Shown: positions 1 through 7,597, counted from the stretch's first letter. The stretch is 13,140 nt of DNA from an uncultured Gammaproteobacteria bacterium (GCA_913058195.1 CAJXPP010000036.1:1-13140); one strand, 5' to 3'. Notes: generated by a model not told the origin, from the letters alone. Program-made: numbers and translations.

Positions 1-638
1 CAACTCAATATGGTTGCCTGAATATTGTTGATACGGTGACATCATTGGCCGGTAGTGAATTACGAGTTGATGAATGGGGAATCGATGCGATTTATTCTGG
101 TACGCAGAAATGTCTGTCAGCACCTCCGGGAATCTCACCTGTTAGCTTTAGTGAGCGAGCTATTCATAAACTAAGTAATCGGAAAACACCTGTAACAAGT
201 TGGTTTTTAGATTTAAATCTTGTCATGGGCTATTGGGGTAAAGGCGCTAAACGTGCTTATCACCATACGGCACCAGTAAATACTTTATATGGCTTACATG
301 AGTCCTTAGTGATGTTAATGGACGAAGGTCTAGAAAATGCCTGGACTCGTCATGCAGCGAGCCATGAAGACTTAAAACATAGACTTGAAAGTATGGGGAT
401 TAACTTTGTTGTAAATGAAAGTGATCGCTTACCTCAGTTAAATACCGTTTGGATTCCTGAAGGTGTTGATGATGCGGCAGTACGTTCTGCCTTATTAAAT
501 GAATATAATTTAGAGATCGGTGCGGGCTTAGGTGACTTAGCCGGAAAAGTATGGCGGATAGGCTTGATGGGTTATTCCGCTCGAAAAGAAAATGTACTTC
601 TTGCGACCGCAGCATTGAAAGAAGTACTGTCAGCATAG
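1..638 (+). CDS. Class V PLP aminotransferase, alanine/serine-glyoxylate type (5' truncated)
   Basis: This is the C-terminal 212 residues of a fold-type I, class V aminotransferase; the family moves an amino group from alanine or serine to glyoxylate using pyridoxal phosphate. The open frame runs in from the left edge (first full codon at base 3), so the in-frame GTG at 36 is internal and the true start lies outside the window. The piece opens with a VDTV-T-SLAG stretch carrying the Asp that holds the PLP ring nitrogen. SGTQKCLSAPPG follows, with the Schiff-base lysine, as in AGXT-like proteins. Near the end, WRIGLMG carries the family's substrate-carboxylate arginine. The family is about 380-390 residues, so a little under half is missing. 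A strong terminator follows, so it is the last gene of its transcript. The exact donor (alanine, serine or aspartate) cannot be told. Salvage of glyoxylate would suit an autotroph or methylotroph, but that is inference. Confidence 0.88.
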   Translation, partial: TQYGCLNIVDTVTSLAGSELRVDEWGIDAIYSGTQKCLSAPPGISPVSFSERAIHKLSNRKTPVTSWFLDLNLVMGYWGKGAKRAYHHTAPVNTLYGLHESLVMLMDEGLENAWTRHAASHEDLKHRLESMGINFVVNESDRLPQLNTVWIPEGVDDAAVRSALLNEYNLEIGAGLGDLAGKVWRIGLMGYSARKENVLLATAALKEVLSA

Positions 639-688
639 AGCATTAAGTTTGATTTAGGTTTTTCAATTAACTGTTTTTAACCTTACTA

Positions 689-722
689 AGCCCCAACACT
701 TATACAGTGATGGGGCTTTTTT
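689..722 (+). terminator. Rho-independent terminator after the aminotransferase
   Basis: The arms AGCCCCA (689-695) and TGGGGCT (711-717) pair. Inside them CACT (697-700) pairs with AGTG (706-709) around a five-base TATAC loop, with one A-A mismatch. Six T at 717-722 follow directly. It lies 50 bases after the aminotransferase stop and separates that gene from the degraded region downstream. Confidence 0.9.
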
Positions 723-828
723 GTTGTCACAATTATTAGAATAAGCTGCACCATTGCAATAATAACGTAATAATTCATAGGTATAATTTGGTAAGTTATT
801 CTCACTCACTGAATATTGTGTCCTAATT

Positions 829-1098
829 ATGAAAAATATAAGGCTACTAACTAATGAGGGTAGTATTAGTAAAATCGAGTTTAAACACCATACATATGTC
901 TTATTGTTATTGATGGTAGTAAAGTTGGTGAGCGTGAAGAATATTACGATGGTGTTGAAGGTGAAATGCGGCTTGTTATTTTTAATAACTTTGAATGTTT
1001 TATTCTAGGAAAACAAGGGTTTAAAAAAAGGTGTGGTAATTTTATCGTTGTCTGATATTCTTAGTAGGATAGGTCTTTGGGCTAACAATTTTAACTAG
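829..1098 (+). pseudogene. Small unrecognised gene with two compensating frameshifts
   Basis: I do not recognise the product. From ATG 829 the frame reads MKNIRLLTNEGSISKIEFKHH and then turns poor, stopping at TAG 1006-1008. The neighbouring frame is open at 885-1055 and looks coding from about 905 (VIDGSKVGEREEYYDG, then MRLVIFNNFECFILGKQG) but has no start of its own. After the A7 run at 1023-1029 the first frame becomes coding-like again (KKGVVILSLSDILSRIGLW) and ends at TAG 1096-1098. One lost base near 885-908 and one extra A in the A7 run would explain all three pieces, and 270 bases equals exactly 90 codons. I therefore read a former 89-residue soluble protein, now broken, or a sequence with two errors. 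No good Shine-Dalgarno precedes 829. It lies 27 bases before the ParA gene, which is also frameshifted. Confidence 0.45.
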
Positions 1099-1125
1099 GA
1101 AAATAAGCGTAATTACTAGGAAACT

Positions 1126-1880
1126 ATGGAAACGATTGCATTTTTTAATCTAAAGGGCGGCGTTGGCAAAACAACGTCAGCAGTTAATATTGCATGGCAC
1201 GCTGCTAACGAAGGTATTCCAACATTGATATGGGACCTAGATCCTCAAGGTGCAGCGAGCTGGCTATTAAAGAGTAAAGTTAAAACTAAGCATGAGCCCA
1301 AACGCTTTTTATCGGGTAAAACACCAGTTGGTGAGCTAGTTAAACCAACTGATTATGAAAATCTCGACATTATTCCTGCAGGGTTTTCTTATCGAAATTT
1401 TGAACAACAGCTGATGGAGTTGAGTTCTCAGGGAAAAAAAACCTGATTCAGAAAATGATTGAGCCATTTGGCGAGCATTACTCTTTAGTTATTCTAGACT
1501 GCCCACCTAGTTTTTCACTATTAACCGAACAAGTGTTCGATACTGCCGACTCATTATTTGTACCTATCATTCCTACTCATCTTTCATTGCGAACATTTGA
1601 GCAAACCTATCAGTTTTTCAAAGAAAACAAACTAAAACCGAAACGCTTGCATGCCTTTTTTACTATGGTTGATAGAAGGCGAACCATACATAGGGTTATG
1701 CTTGCACACCCTCCAGCAGTGCTAAAAAATCGCTTAGATACGACAATTCCTTATGCGGCTGTTGTTGAGCAGATGGGTGATTATCGTGCTCCGCTGCCAG
1801 CATTTAATACTTCAGCTATTGTGAGCAAAGCCTACTCTCAACTTTGGTCCGATATTAAACAGACGTTAAAAGAATTTTAA
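1126..1880 (+). pseudogene. ParA/Soj-family ATPase, split by a frameshift in an A8 run
   Basis: This is a MinD/ParA-type P-loop ATPase, a family that forms ATP-dependent dimers on DNA or membranes to place plasmids, chromosomes or large assemblies. The first frame (1126-1446) has the deviant Walker A KGGVGKTT at residues 10-17 and the switch I stretch DLDPQG at 37-42. The next frame, from about 1440, carries the Walker B-like LVILDCPPS and the rest of the fold, ending at TAA 1878-1880. The break is in A 1434-1441: eight A give GKKT-stop, whereas a -1 shift gives GKKNLIQKMIEP and one 251-residue protein of normal family length. AGGA at 1118-1121 is a short-spaced ribosome site for ATG 1126. 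No ParB or parS-like partner is seen beside it, so it is an orphan ParA. It may be a dead gene, a slippage-expressed gene or a base-calling error. The second half from ATG 1455 alone would lack the nucleotide-binding loop. Confidence 0.82.
1434..1441 (+). other. A8 slippery run at the ParA frame break
   Basis: Eight consecutive A follow GGG. In the starting frame the bases fall as A-AAA-AAA-ACC, so two lysine codons can slip back one base on A-AAA-AAA and continue as AAC-CTG-ATT in the frame that encodes the rest of ParA. A runs of this length are also known to provoke RNA polymerase slippage. The run sits exactly where the two coding frames meet. Whether it is used, or is simply a deletion scar, cannot be told from the sequence. 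Confidence 0.5.
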
Positions 1881-2291
1881 GTTTAGTTATCAAACTAATG
1901 CACTAGAAGAGTTCACCGTTTTAATGTCAGCAACAAACCTAGCTGGAACGGATCGTGTCGCAGATAATATTAGTGCCTATCTAAAAATATTGATTGTCGA
2001 GCAATATATTATATTGCCGCAAGCTACGGTCCGGGGGCACTATTACCCTGTTTGTCTTAGACTGACATGGTAATAGCGCTAGCTATAGTAATGTGCGAGT
2101 ATTGAGATAGAAGAGGTGAAGAGGTAAGGTTGGATTCTTGTTCTTACCGAATACTTCTTAATGATTCATTAATAGCAGATCAGGATACACATGTTTTTTT
2201 AGCTAGGTTAGACTTGATACCGAGCTAGTTATAGATGAATAGCCATCTGATATATAACCTTAAATGGTCTTTACTTACGGATAGCGTGGCG
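1881..2291 (+). other. Intergenic stretch with no convincing gene
   Basis: About 410 bases between the ParA stop and the response regulator start. The only readable piece is a 49-codon frame at 1924-2073 beginning MSATNLAGTDRVADNISAYL. It extends upstream in frame without a start and has no clear ribosome site, so it may be a remnant of a longer gene. Both strands are otherwise rich in stops. No terminator-like hairpin with a T tract was found after ParA. The promoter of the response regulator should lie in the last part, but no strong -35/-10 pair stands out. Confidence 0.4.
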
Positions 2292-3371
2292 ATGAATGAA
2301 ATAAATCAACAAATACTAATGGCGAATATTTTGATTGTTGATGATCAAATATTAAATATAAGGCTGCTTGAACGGGTATTAACCCAAGCTGGTTATGCTA
2401 ATATTTTTAGTACAACAGACCCTACACAAACGATAGCTTTTTATACCAAGCATGATATAGATTTACTCTTGCTTGATATCAGAATGCCCACTATGGACGG
2501 CTTTGAAGTCTTAGCCGAACTGAAAACAACAACCCCAGAAGCCTATAACGACTACCTTGCTGTGCTTGTTTTAACTGCTGAACTGACATCAGAAACTAGA
2601 AATAAAGCATTAACAGCTGGCGCAAAAGATTTTCTCACTAAGCCTTTTGATCAAATAGAAGCATTGCAGCGTATTCATAATATTTTGGAAGTACGTATTT
2701 TACATAAACAGGTCTTGCAGCAAAATGTAGAACTAGAAACTCGGGTCAAAGAGCGAACTCTAGAGCTTGAAAATAGCCGACTCGAGATTATTCGCCGCCT
2801 TGGGCTTGCCGCTGAATATAAAGATAATGAAACTGGCAATCATGTATTAAGAATGAGTCTATTTTCCCAAATGCTTGCAAGGGCAGTGGGTTTATCAGAG
2901 GAAGATTCTGAAATGATACTTCATGCAGCGCCAATGCATGATATAGGTAAAATTGGTATTCCTGATAGAGTGTTGCTAAAGCCAGGCAAGTTAGATTCAG
3001 AAGAATGGGCGATTATGCAGTCGCATGTGGAAATTGGTGTTGAACTGCTATCGGGAAGCGATGTTCCCTTAATGGTTATGGCTAAAAATATTGCTGCTAC
3101 GCATCATGAAAGGTGGGATGGGAGTGGTTATCCAGCAGGTTTATCGGGAGAAAACATTCCAATTGAAGGGCGAATTTGTGCATTGTGTGATGTATTTGAT
3201 GCATTGACATCTGAAAGGCCATACAAGAAGGCATGGCCTGTTCGTGAAGCGATGGACCATATTCGAAGTCAAAGTGGTAATCACTTTGATCCTAAACTTG
3301 TTGAAAAATTTGACCAAATATTAGATGAAGTATTGGTTTGTAGACAAATGCATTTAGACTCCGTGCCCTGA
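2292..3371 (+). CDS. HD-GYP response regulator, predicted c-di-GMP phosphodiesterase
   Basis: A cytoplasmic two-component output protein. The N-terminal receiver domain starts at NILIVDDQ, with the paired acidic residues in VDD, the phospho-acceptor Asp in LLLLDIRMPTMDG (residue 62), the TAE threonine and the lysine of TKPFD. A charged helical linker rich in Glu and Arg (about 135-165) leads to an HD-GYP domain with HDIGKIGIPD (HD pair at 216-217) and HHERWDGSGYP (GYP at 279-281). HD-GYP enzymes hydrolyse c-di-GMP, through pGpG to GMP, at a metal centre whose usual His and Asp ligands appear present. The frame is open from ATG 2235. I chose ATG 2292 because GGA lies 10 bases before it and the receiver begins soon after; ATG 2319 would start directly at the receiver and is also possible. 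The hybrid kinase follows after 68 bases on the same strand and is the likely phosphoryl source. The family assignment is firm; the start is not. Confidence 0.92.
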   Translation: MNEINQQILMANILIVDDQILNIRLLERVLTQAGYANIFSTTDPTQTIAFYTKHDIDLLLLDIRMPTMDGFEVLAELKTTTPEAYNDYLAVLVLTAELTSETRNKALTAGAKDFLTKPFDQIEALQRIHNILEVRILHKQVLQQNVELETRVKERTLELENSRLEIIRRLGLAAEYKDNETGNHVLRMSLFSQMLARAVGLSEEDSEMILHAAPMHDIGKIGIPDRVLLKPGKLDSEEWAIMQSHVEIGVELLSGSDVPLMVMAKNIAATHHERWDGSGYPAGLSGENIPIEGRICALCDVFDALTSERPYKKAWPVREAMDHIRSQSGNHFDPKLVEKFDQILDEVLVCRQMHLDSVP

Positions 3372-3426
3372 GAGAATATTGATGACACATGCTTTCACGT
3401 ACCTTTTAAATAATGCATTTCTCAGG
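3367..3426 (+). promoter_or_regulatory. Inverted repeat joining the regulator stop to the kinase ribosome site
   Basis: CCTGAGA at 3367-3373 overlaps the regulator stop codon, and TCTCAGG at 3420-3426 is its exact reverse complement, with further A/T pairing inside allowing one bulge. The second arm contains the AGG that is the best ribosome site candidate for the kinase ATG 3440. In mRNA this could hide the site until a ribosome finishing the regulator opens it. The spacer is 46 bases, so folding strength is uncertain and chance is possible. Confidence 0.25.
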
Positions 3427-3439
3427 TTAAAAAATTAAC

Positions 3440-6211
3440 ATGATGCTTTTAGGGGGTGGGGATTTACCTGCGTTAACGTATCTCGCGAAAGTGTACGACC
3501 CATATCTGATAGTCGTTTCTATCATCATCGCTATTGTGTCCTCATTTACAGCGTTTGGGACTGCAGAGCGTGCATCCAATAGTCGCACTAATGTAAACAA
3601 ATTAGCTTGGCTTTGGTTTGGTGCGATCTCGCTTGGATTAGGTGTGTGGGCGATGCATTTTATCGGCATGCTTGCCTTAACATTACCCATTCCAGTTAGT
3701 TACGATCTTGGCATGACTATTGTGTCTATTGTGCCAGGTATTGGAGCATCAGCAGTTATTCTATGGGCTATGATGCATCGTTTTATCCGTTTTAAACAAG
3801 CAGTGTTAGGTGGCATTCTGTTTGCTGGTGGAGTGGTAACTATGCACATTATTGGCATGTCTGCTATGCATATGAATGCAATGATGCATTATCAAGTGCC
3901 GTTATTACTTCTATCGGTATTGTCAGCTGTCATTTTTTCAATAATCGCTTTACAGCTGCAAATAAAATCTTTTACTGTCAACAGGCGACAGATTTTTAAT
4001 AAAAATCAACTTGCTAGTGCAACAGTGATGGGGCTCGCTATATCAAGCATGCATTATATGGCGATGTATGCAACGGACTATTCAACAGTTGAAGAGTTGG
4101 TAGAGGTGGCCGGCGTCAGCGGTTCTACCCTTGCCACTATTATTGGGATATCAGTATTTATTGTTATTTTACTATCATTCCTAATTCCTACTGTTTTAGC
4201 TAAACAATATCAAAATATTGCTGCTGAGCTAAGACAGAAGTTTCAAGCTGAGCTATCACGAAAAGTAGCTATAACCGACTTAGCACATGATGCATGGGTT
4301 CACCTTAATACAAAGGGCGAGGTTATAGGTTGGAATAAAAGCGCTGAGACAATTTTTGGTTGGACAAAGCAAGAGCTCATTGGAAAAGAGTTGAGCCAAT
4401 TCATTATTCCCCCCGACTATCGCAAGGCCCACAAGAAAGGAATGGCTCACTTTTTACTAACAGGGGAAGGTCCAGTCTTAGATAAAAGGCTAGAACTTGA
4501 AGCGCAACATAAGGATGGCCATGACTTCCCTATTGAGATATCAATTACAGCTATTTCCGTTGGGGAGAGTTATGAATTTAGTGCTTTTATACAAGATATC
4601 TCCGAACGTAAAAAAGCTGAAGAGGAACAAGTTCGTCTTCTGCGTGAGTTACAGTTCGAAAGAAACTCCTTAGATGAGCATGCAATTGTAAGTGTGACAG
4701 ATTTTAAAGGAGATATTGTATATGCCAATGATAAATTTGCAGAAATCAGCCAATATTCACGAGAAGAACTGTTAGGACAAAATCACCGCCTCGTTAAGTC
4801 TGACGAACATAATGATCTATTTTATAAGGATCTGTGGGAGACCATTACTAGTGGTGATGTATGGCATGGAACTTTAAAGAACCAAGCAAAAGATGGCTCA
4901 TATTATTGGGTTGCATCGACTATCGTGCCCTTTCTAGATGAGAATGGAAGACCTGAACGCTATGTTTCTATTCGAACAGATATTACTCAGCAAAAAGTAT
5001 TAGAACAAAAATATGAGCTGGCAATGACAGAAGTGTTAGTTGAGAAGAAAGTGGCTGTGCGAGCCAATAGAGCAAAGTCTGATTTTTTAGCGTCAATGAG
5101 TCATGAATTAAGAACACCTTTAAATGCCATTCTTGGTTTTTCCCAATTGATACAGTTAGATACGGAACATCCTATAAGTGAAGAACATAAAGAGGATCTT
5201 GGTTATATCATTTCTAGTGGTAAGCACTTACTATCTTTAATAAATAATGTGTTAGATCTAGCGAAGATTGAGTCTGGAAGGAGTGATATATCGCTTGAAA
5301 GTATAAGCTTAGCTGATGTTATCAACGATACTTTGGTCTTAGTTCAGAATATGGCTGAGCAGAAGAGAATTGAGATTGATGTTATTGCTAAAGACTTATC
5401 CCTATTAGTAACTGCTGATTACACGCGATTAAAACAAGTGCTGCTGAACTTGTTAAGTAATGCGATTAAATATAATTATCAAGGAGGTCATGTCAAAATT
5501 GATTTTTATATCCATGATAAAAATAAGATTCGAACAAGTATTACTGATGATGGTATCGGAATAACAAAAGAAAATCATCACCGGATGTTCAGTGCCTTTG
5601 ACCGACTTGGACAAGAAACTTCTAGTATAGAGGGGACAGGAGTTGGTTTGTTGGTGACAAAGAACATTGTGGAGCTAATGGGTGGTAAAGTTGGTTTTGA
5701 TAAAGATCGGGCACAAGGTGCAACATTTTGGTTTGATTTAGCACTCACAAGTGAGAAGCAATTACAGCATGAAGAGCTAGAGTCATTTGATGTAGATGAT
5801 AATGCTGAAATCGCGCAGAATTTAATGGGTAAGAAAACTATTTTATGTGTCGAAGATAATCCTGTTAATCAAGAGCTTATGTCATCATTCTTAGCATCAA
5901 AATTTGAACAATTTGAAGTGCATCATGCTAATAGTGCAGAGCAAGGATGGGATCTTATTGGACAGTATTGGTTTGATTTGATTTTAATGGACATTAGCCT
6001 GCCAGGCATGGACGGAATAGCGTTGGCAAATAAAGTGCGTGCGCTAAAAAATCCAAAGTCACAAGTACCTATTATTGCTGTTAGTGCTATTGTGACAGAA
6101 AGTACGATTGAAGAAGCTCAAGGTTTATTTGAGGATTATATTACTAAGCCTATTGATTTTGATGTATTGAAAAAATCAATTAAAAAATTTGTTCTCGTCG
6201 ATAGGGACTGA
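3440..6211 (+). CDS. MHYT-PAS-PAS hybrid histidine kinase with C-terminal receiver
   Basis: A 923-residue inner-membrane sensor kinase. Residues about 20-255 form the MHYT sensor: seven hydrophobic helices with motifs WAMHFIGM (H73), TMHIIGMSAMHM (H136, H144) and SMHYMAMY (H205). MHYT is proposed to bind copper and sense a diatomic gas such as oxygen, CO or NO. Two PAS domains follow (about 275-395 and 405-520; the second ends in RTDITQQK), then a short coiled linker. The HisKA box SHELRTP carries phospho-accepting H555. The HATPase domain shows N670 and N674 (N box), DDGIG (703-707) and GTGVGL (732-737). A receiver domain (about 800-915) has E805/D806, acceptor D851 in LMDISLPGMDG, and K903. 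No key residue is missing. There is no HPt domain, so transfer from this receiver to the HD-GYP regulator upstream would need an outside HPt protein, or H555 may act directly. The start is ATG 3440 with weak AGG 13 bases upstream; the ATG at 3443 is equally possible. Confidence 0.94.
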   Translation: MMLLGGGDLPALTYLAKVYDPYLIVVSIIIAIVSSFTAFGTAERASNSRTNVNKLAWLWFGAISLGLGVWAMHFIGMLALTLPIPVSYDLGMTIVSIVPGIGASAVILWAMMHRFIRFKQAVLGGILFAGGVVTMHIIGMSAMHMNAMMHYQVPLLLLSVLSAVIFSIIALQLQIKSFTVNRRQIFNKNQLASATVMGLAISSMHYMAMYATDYSTVEELVEVAGVSGSTLATIIGISVFIVILLSFLIPTVLAKQYQNIAAELRQKFQAELSRKVAITDLAHDAWVHLNTKGEVIGWNKSAETIFGWTKQELIGKELSQFIIPPDYRKAHKKGMAHFLLTGEGPVLDKRLELEAQHKDGHDFPIEISITAISVGESYEFSAFIQDISERKKAEEEQVRLLRELQFERNSLDEHAIVSVTDFKGDIVYANDKFAEISQYSREELLGQNHRLVKSDEHNDLFYKDLWETITSGDVWHGTLKNQAKDGSYYWVASTIVPFLDENGRPERYVSIRTDITQQKVLEQKYELAMTEVLVEKKVAVRANRAKSDFLASMSHELRTPLNAILGFSQLIQLDTEHPISEEHKEDLGYIISSGKHLLSLINNVLDLAKIESGRSDISLESISLADVINDTLVLVQNMAEQKRIEIDVIAKDLSLLVTADYTRLKQVLLNLLSNAIKYNYQGGHVKIDFYIHDKNKIRTSITDDGIGITKENHHRMFSAFDRLGQETSSIEGTGVGLLVTKNIVELMGGKVGFDKDRAQGATFWFDLALTSEKQLQHEELESFDVDDNAEIAQNLMGKKTILCVEDNPVNQELMSSFLASKFEQFEVHHANSAEQGWDLIGQYWFDLILMDISLPGMDGIALANKVRALKNPKSQVPIIAVSAIVTESTIEEAQGLFEDYITKPIDFDVLKKSIKKFVLVDRD

Positions 6212-6287
6212 GTCGTTTATCATTTCTGCCCTATTTAGCCCAAAAGAACCATTCCTTTCATATGTAGCTACCCTGAATTAATCATCT

Positions 6288-6314
6288 TTAACCATAAGTT
6301 TAACTTATAGTTAA
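6288..6314 (+). promoter_or_regulatory. Palindromic operator, CbbR/LysR-like
   Basis: A 27-base near-palindrome centred on T6301. The inner arms ATAAGTT and AACTTAT match perfectly over seven bases. After one mismatched pair (C6293/A6309) five more pairs match out to TTAAC and GTTAA. Its core TAAGTTTAACTTA fits TNA-N7-TNA, the site described for CbbR, the LysR-type activator of Calvin-cycle operons. It lies about 135 bases before the aldolase start, a normal distance for such a site. No cbbR gene is in the window, and other LysR proteins use similar T-N11-A sites. Confidence 0.5.
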
Positions 6315-6449
6315 GATAAAAACCTTTGAGTATCAATTATGAATTATTTCCCATACACTCGATGTGGACTAAAAATTACTGCTCTGTATTAAAAACAGTC
6401 TTTAAATTAATCCATGGTTTAAATAAATTCATTACTGAAGGTGATTCTT

Positions 6450-7520
6450 ATGGCGCTAGTATCAATGCGACAATTGTTAGATTATGCAGCTGAACATCAA
6501 TTTGCCATTCCTGCGTTTAACGTCAGCAATATGGAGCAAGTTCAAGCTATCATGCAAGCAGCTAATGCGGTTGATAGCCCTGTTATTTTGCAAGGCTCAG
6601 CAGGTTCTCGCAAATATGCTGGCGAACCTTTCTTACGCCACCTAATTTTAGCCGCTATTGAGGAATACCCTCATCTTCCTGTCGTTATGCACCAAGATCA
6701 TGGTTCAGCTCCAGCAGTTTGTGCACGCTCTATTCAGTCTGGCTTTAGTTCGGTGATGATGGATGGTTCATTAATGGCTGATATGAAGACGCCGTCTTCT
6801 TTTGAATATAATGCAGGCGTGACTCAGACAGTGTCTGAAATGGCGCATGCTTGTGGTGTTTCAGTTGAAGGTGAACTGGGCTGCTTAGGCTCACTAGAGA
6901 CAGGCATGATGGGTGAAGAAGATGGTCATGGTAGTGATGAGAAGTTAGACCCAAGCCAGTTATTGACCGATCCTGATGAGGCGGTTGAGTTTATTAAACA
7001 GACTCAAGTAGACGCTCTGGCCGTGGCGATTGGAACCAGTCATGGCGCCTACAAATTTACTAAGCCACCTACAGGCGATGTGTTGGCTATTAGTCATTTG
7101 AAAACATTACAACAGCGTCTACCCAATACACATTTTGTTATGCACGGATCAAGTTCAGTGCCTCAAGATTGGTTACAAATAATCAATAATTATGGCGGTG
7201 ATATTGCCCAGACTTATGGTGTGCCAGTGGATGAAATTGTAGCAGGCATTAAATATGGTGTGCGTAAGGTTAATATTGATACCGATCTTCGAATGGCTTC
7301 AACAGGTGCAATTCGCCAGTATCTAGCTCAAGAAGAGAATGCAGCTGATTTTGATCCACGTAAGTTTTATAAAGTTGCAACAGCGGCAATGCAGGGTATC
7401 TGCCAGGCTCGCTATGAAGCGTTTGGTAGTGCCGGTCACGCCAGTAAGATAAAACCTATTTCTTTACAGCATATGGTTGAGCGTTATGACTCTGGAGAAT
7501 TAGCGCCGCCAAACAGTTAA
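6450..7520 (+). CDS. fba: Class II fructose-bisphosphate aldolase, Calvin-cycle subtype
   Basis: A zinc enzyme of the cytoplasm joining dihydroxyacetone phosphate and glyceraldehyde 3-phosphate into fructose 1,6-bisphosphate; the wider family can also make sedoheptulose bisphosphate. At 356 residues it has the normal length. MHQDHG gives the catalytic Asp (D83) and a zinc His (H84). GELG holds E142, GTSHG holds H198, HGSSSV holds H232, and NIDTD (275-279) is the phosphate and substrate loop. The sequence around FGSAGHASKIKP near the C-terminus fits the Calvin-cycle subtype rather than the FbaA type. I start it at ATG 6450, with AAGG (6438-6441) eight bases upstream; an in-frame GTG at 6441 overlaps that ribosome site and is unlikely. 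It is the first gene of a three-gene operon with FBPase (77 bases on) and TPI, behind a CbbR-like palindrome. The identity is certain; assignment to carbon fixation is inference from subtype and operator. Confidence 0.95.
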   Translation: MALVSMRQLLDYAAEHQFAIPAFNVSNMEQVQAIMQAANAVDSPVILQGSAGSRKYAGEPFLRHLILAAIEEYPHLPVVMHQDHGSAPAVCARSIQSGFSSVMMDGSLMADMKTPSSFEYNAGVTQTVSEMAHACGVSVEGELGCLGSLETGMMGEEDGHGSDEKLDPSQLLTDPDEAVEFIKQTQVDALAVAIGTSHGAYKFTKPPTGDVLAISHLKTLQQRLPNTHFVMHGSSSVPQDWLQIINNYGGDIAQTYGVPVDEIVAGIKYGVRKVNIDTDLRMASTGAIRQYLAQEENAADFDPRKFYKVATAAMQGICQARYEAFGSAGHASKIKPISLQHMVERYDSGELAPPNS

Positions 7521-7597
7521 CAACATAATCTCTTACATAAGGTAATAGAAACAATTCATTGTTAAATCGCATCAGAAAATATTGGAGAAGCGAAAGA

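Noticed and set aside
36..38. GTG at 36 as the start of the aminotransferase
   Set aside because: The frame continues upstream to the window edge with family-like sequence (YGCLNIVD), and a 200-residue protein would lack the N-terminal half of the enzyme.
1455..1880. Separate 141-residue gene from ATG 1455
   Set aside because: It is the C-terminal part of a ParA ATPase without the nucleotide-binding loop and has no ribosome site; it is better read as one gene with the piece at 1126-1446.
2235..2291. ATG 2235 as the response regulator start
   Set aside because: There is no ribosome site before it, and the extra 19 residues do not belong to a receiver domain. It cannot be fully excluded.
6441..6443. 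GTG 6441 as the aldolase start
   Set aside because: It overlaps the AAGG ribosome site that is correctly spaced for ATG 6450, and MALVSMRQLL is a normal family start.
6745..6954. Antisense ORFs within the long genes (for example here and at 400-636, 7717-7986, 11285-11476)
   Set aside because: They lie opposite strongly conserved coding sequence, have no ribosome sites and show no family motifs; they are shadows of the real frames.
7559..7561. TTG 7559 as the FBPase start
   Set aside because: GGAG is well placed for ATG 7598, which gives the normal family length; the extra residues are not FBPase-like.
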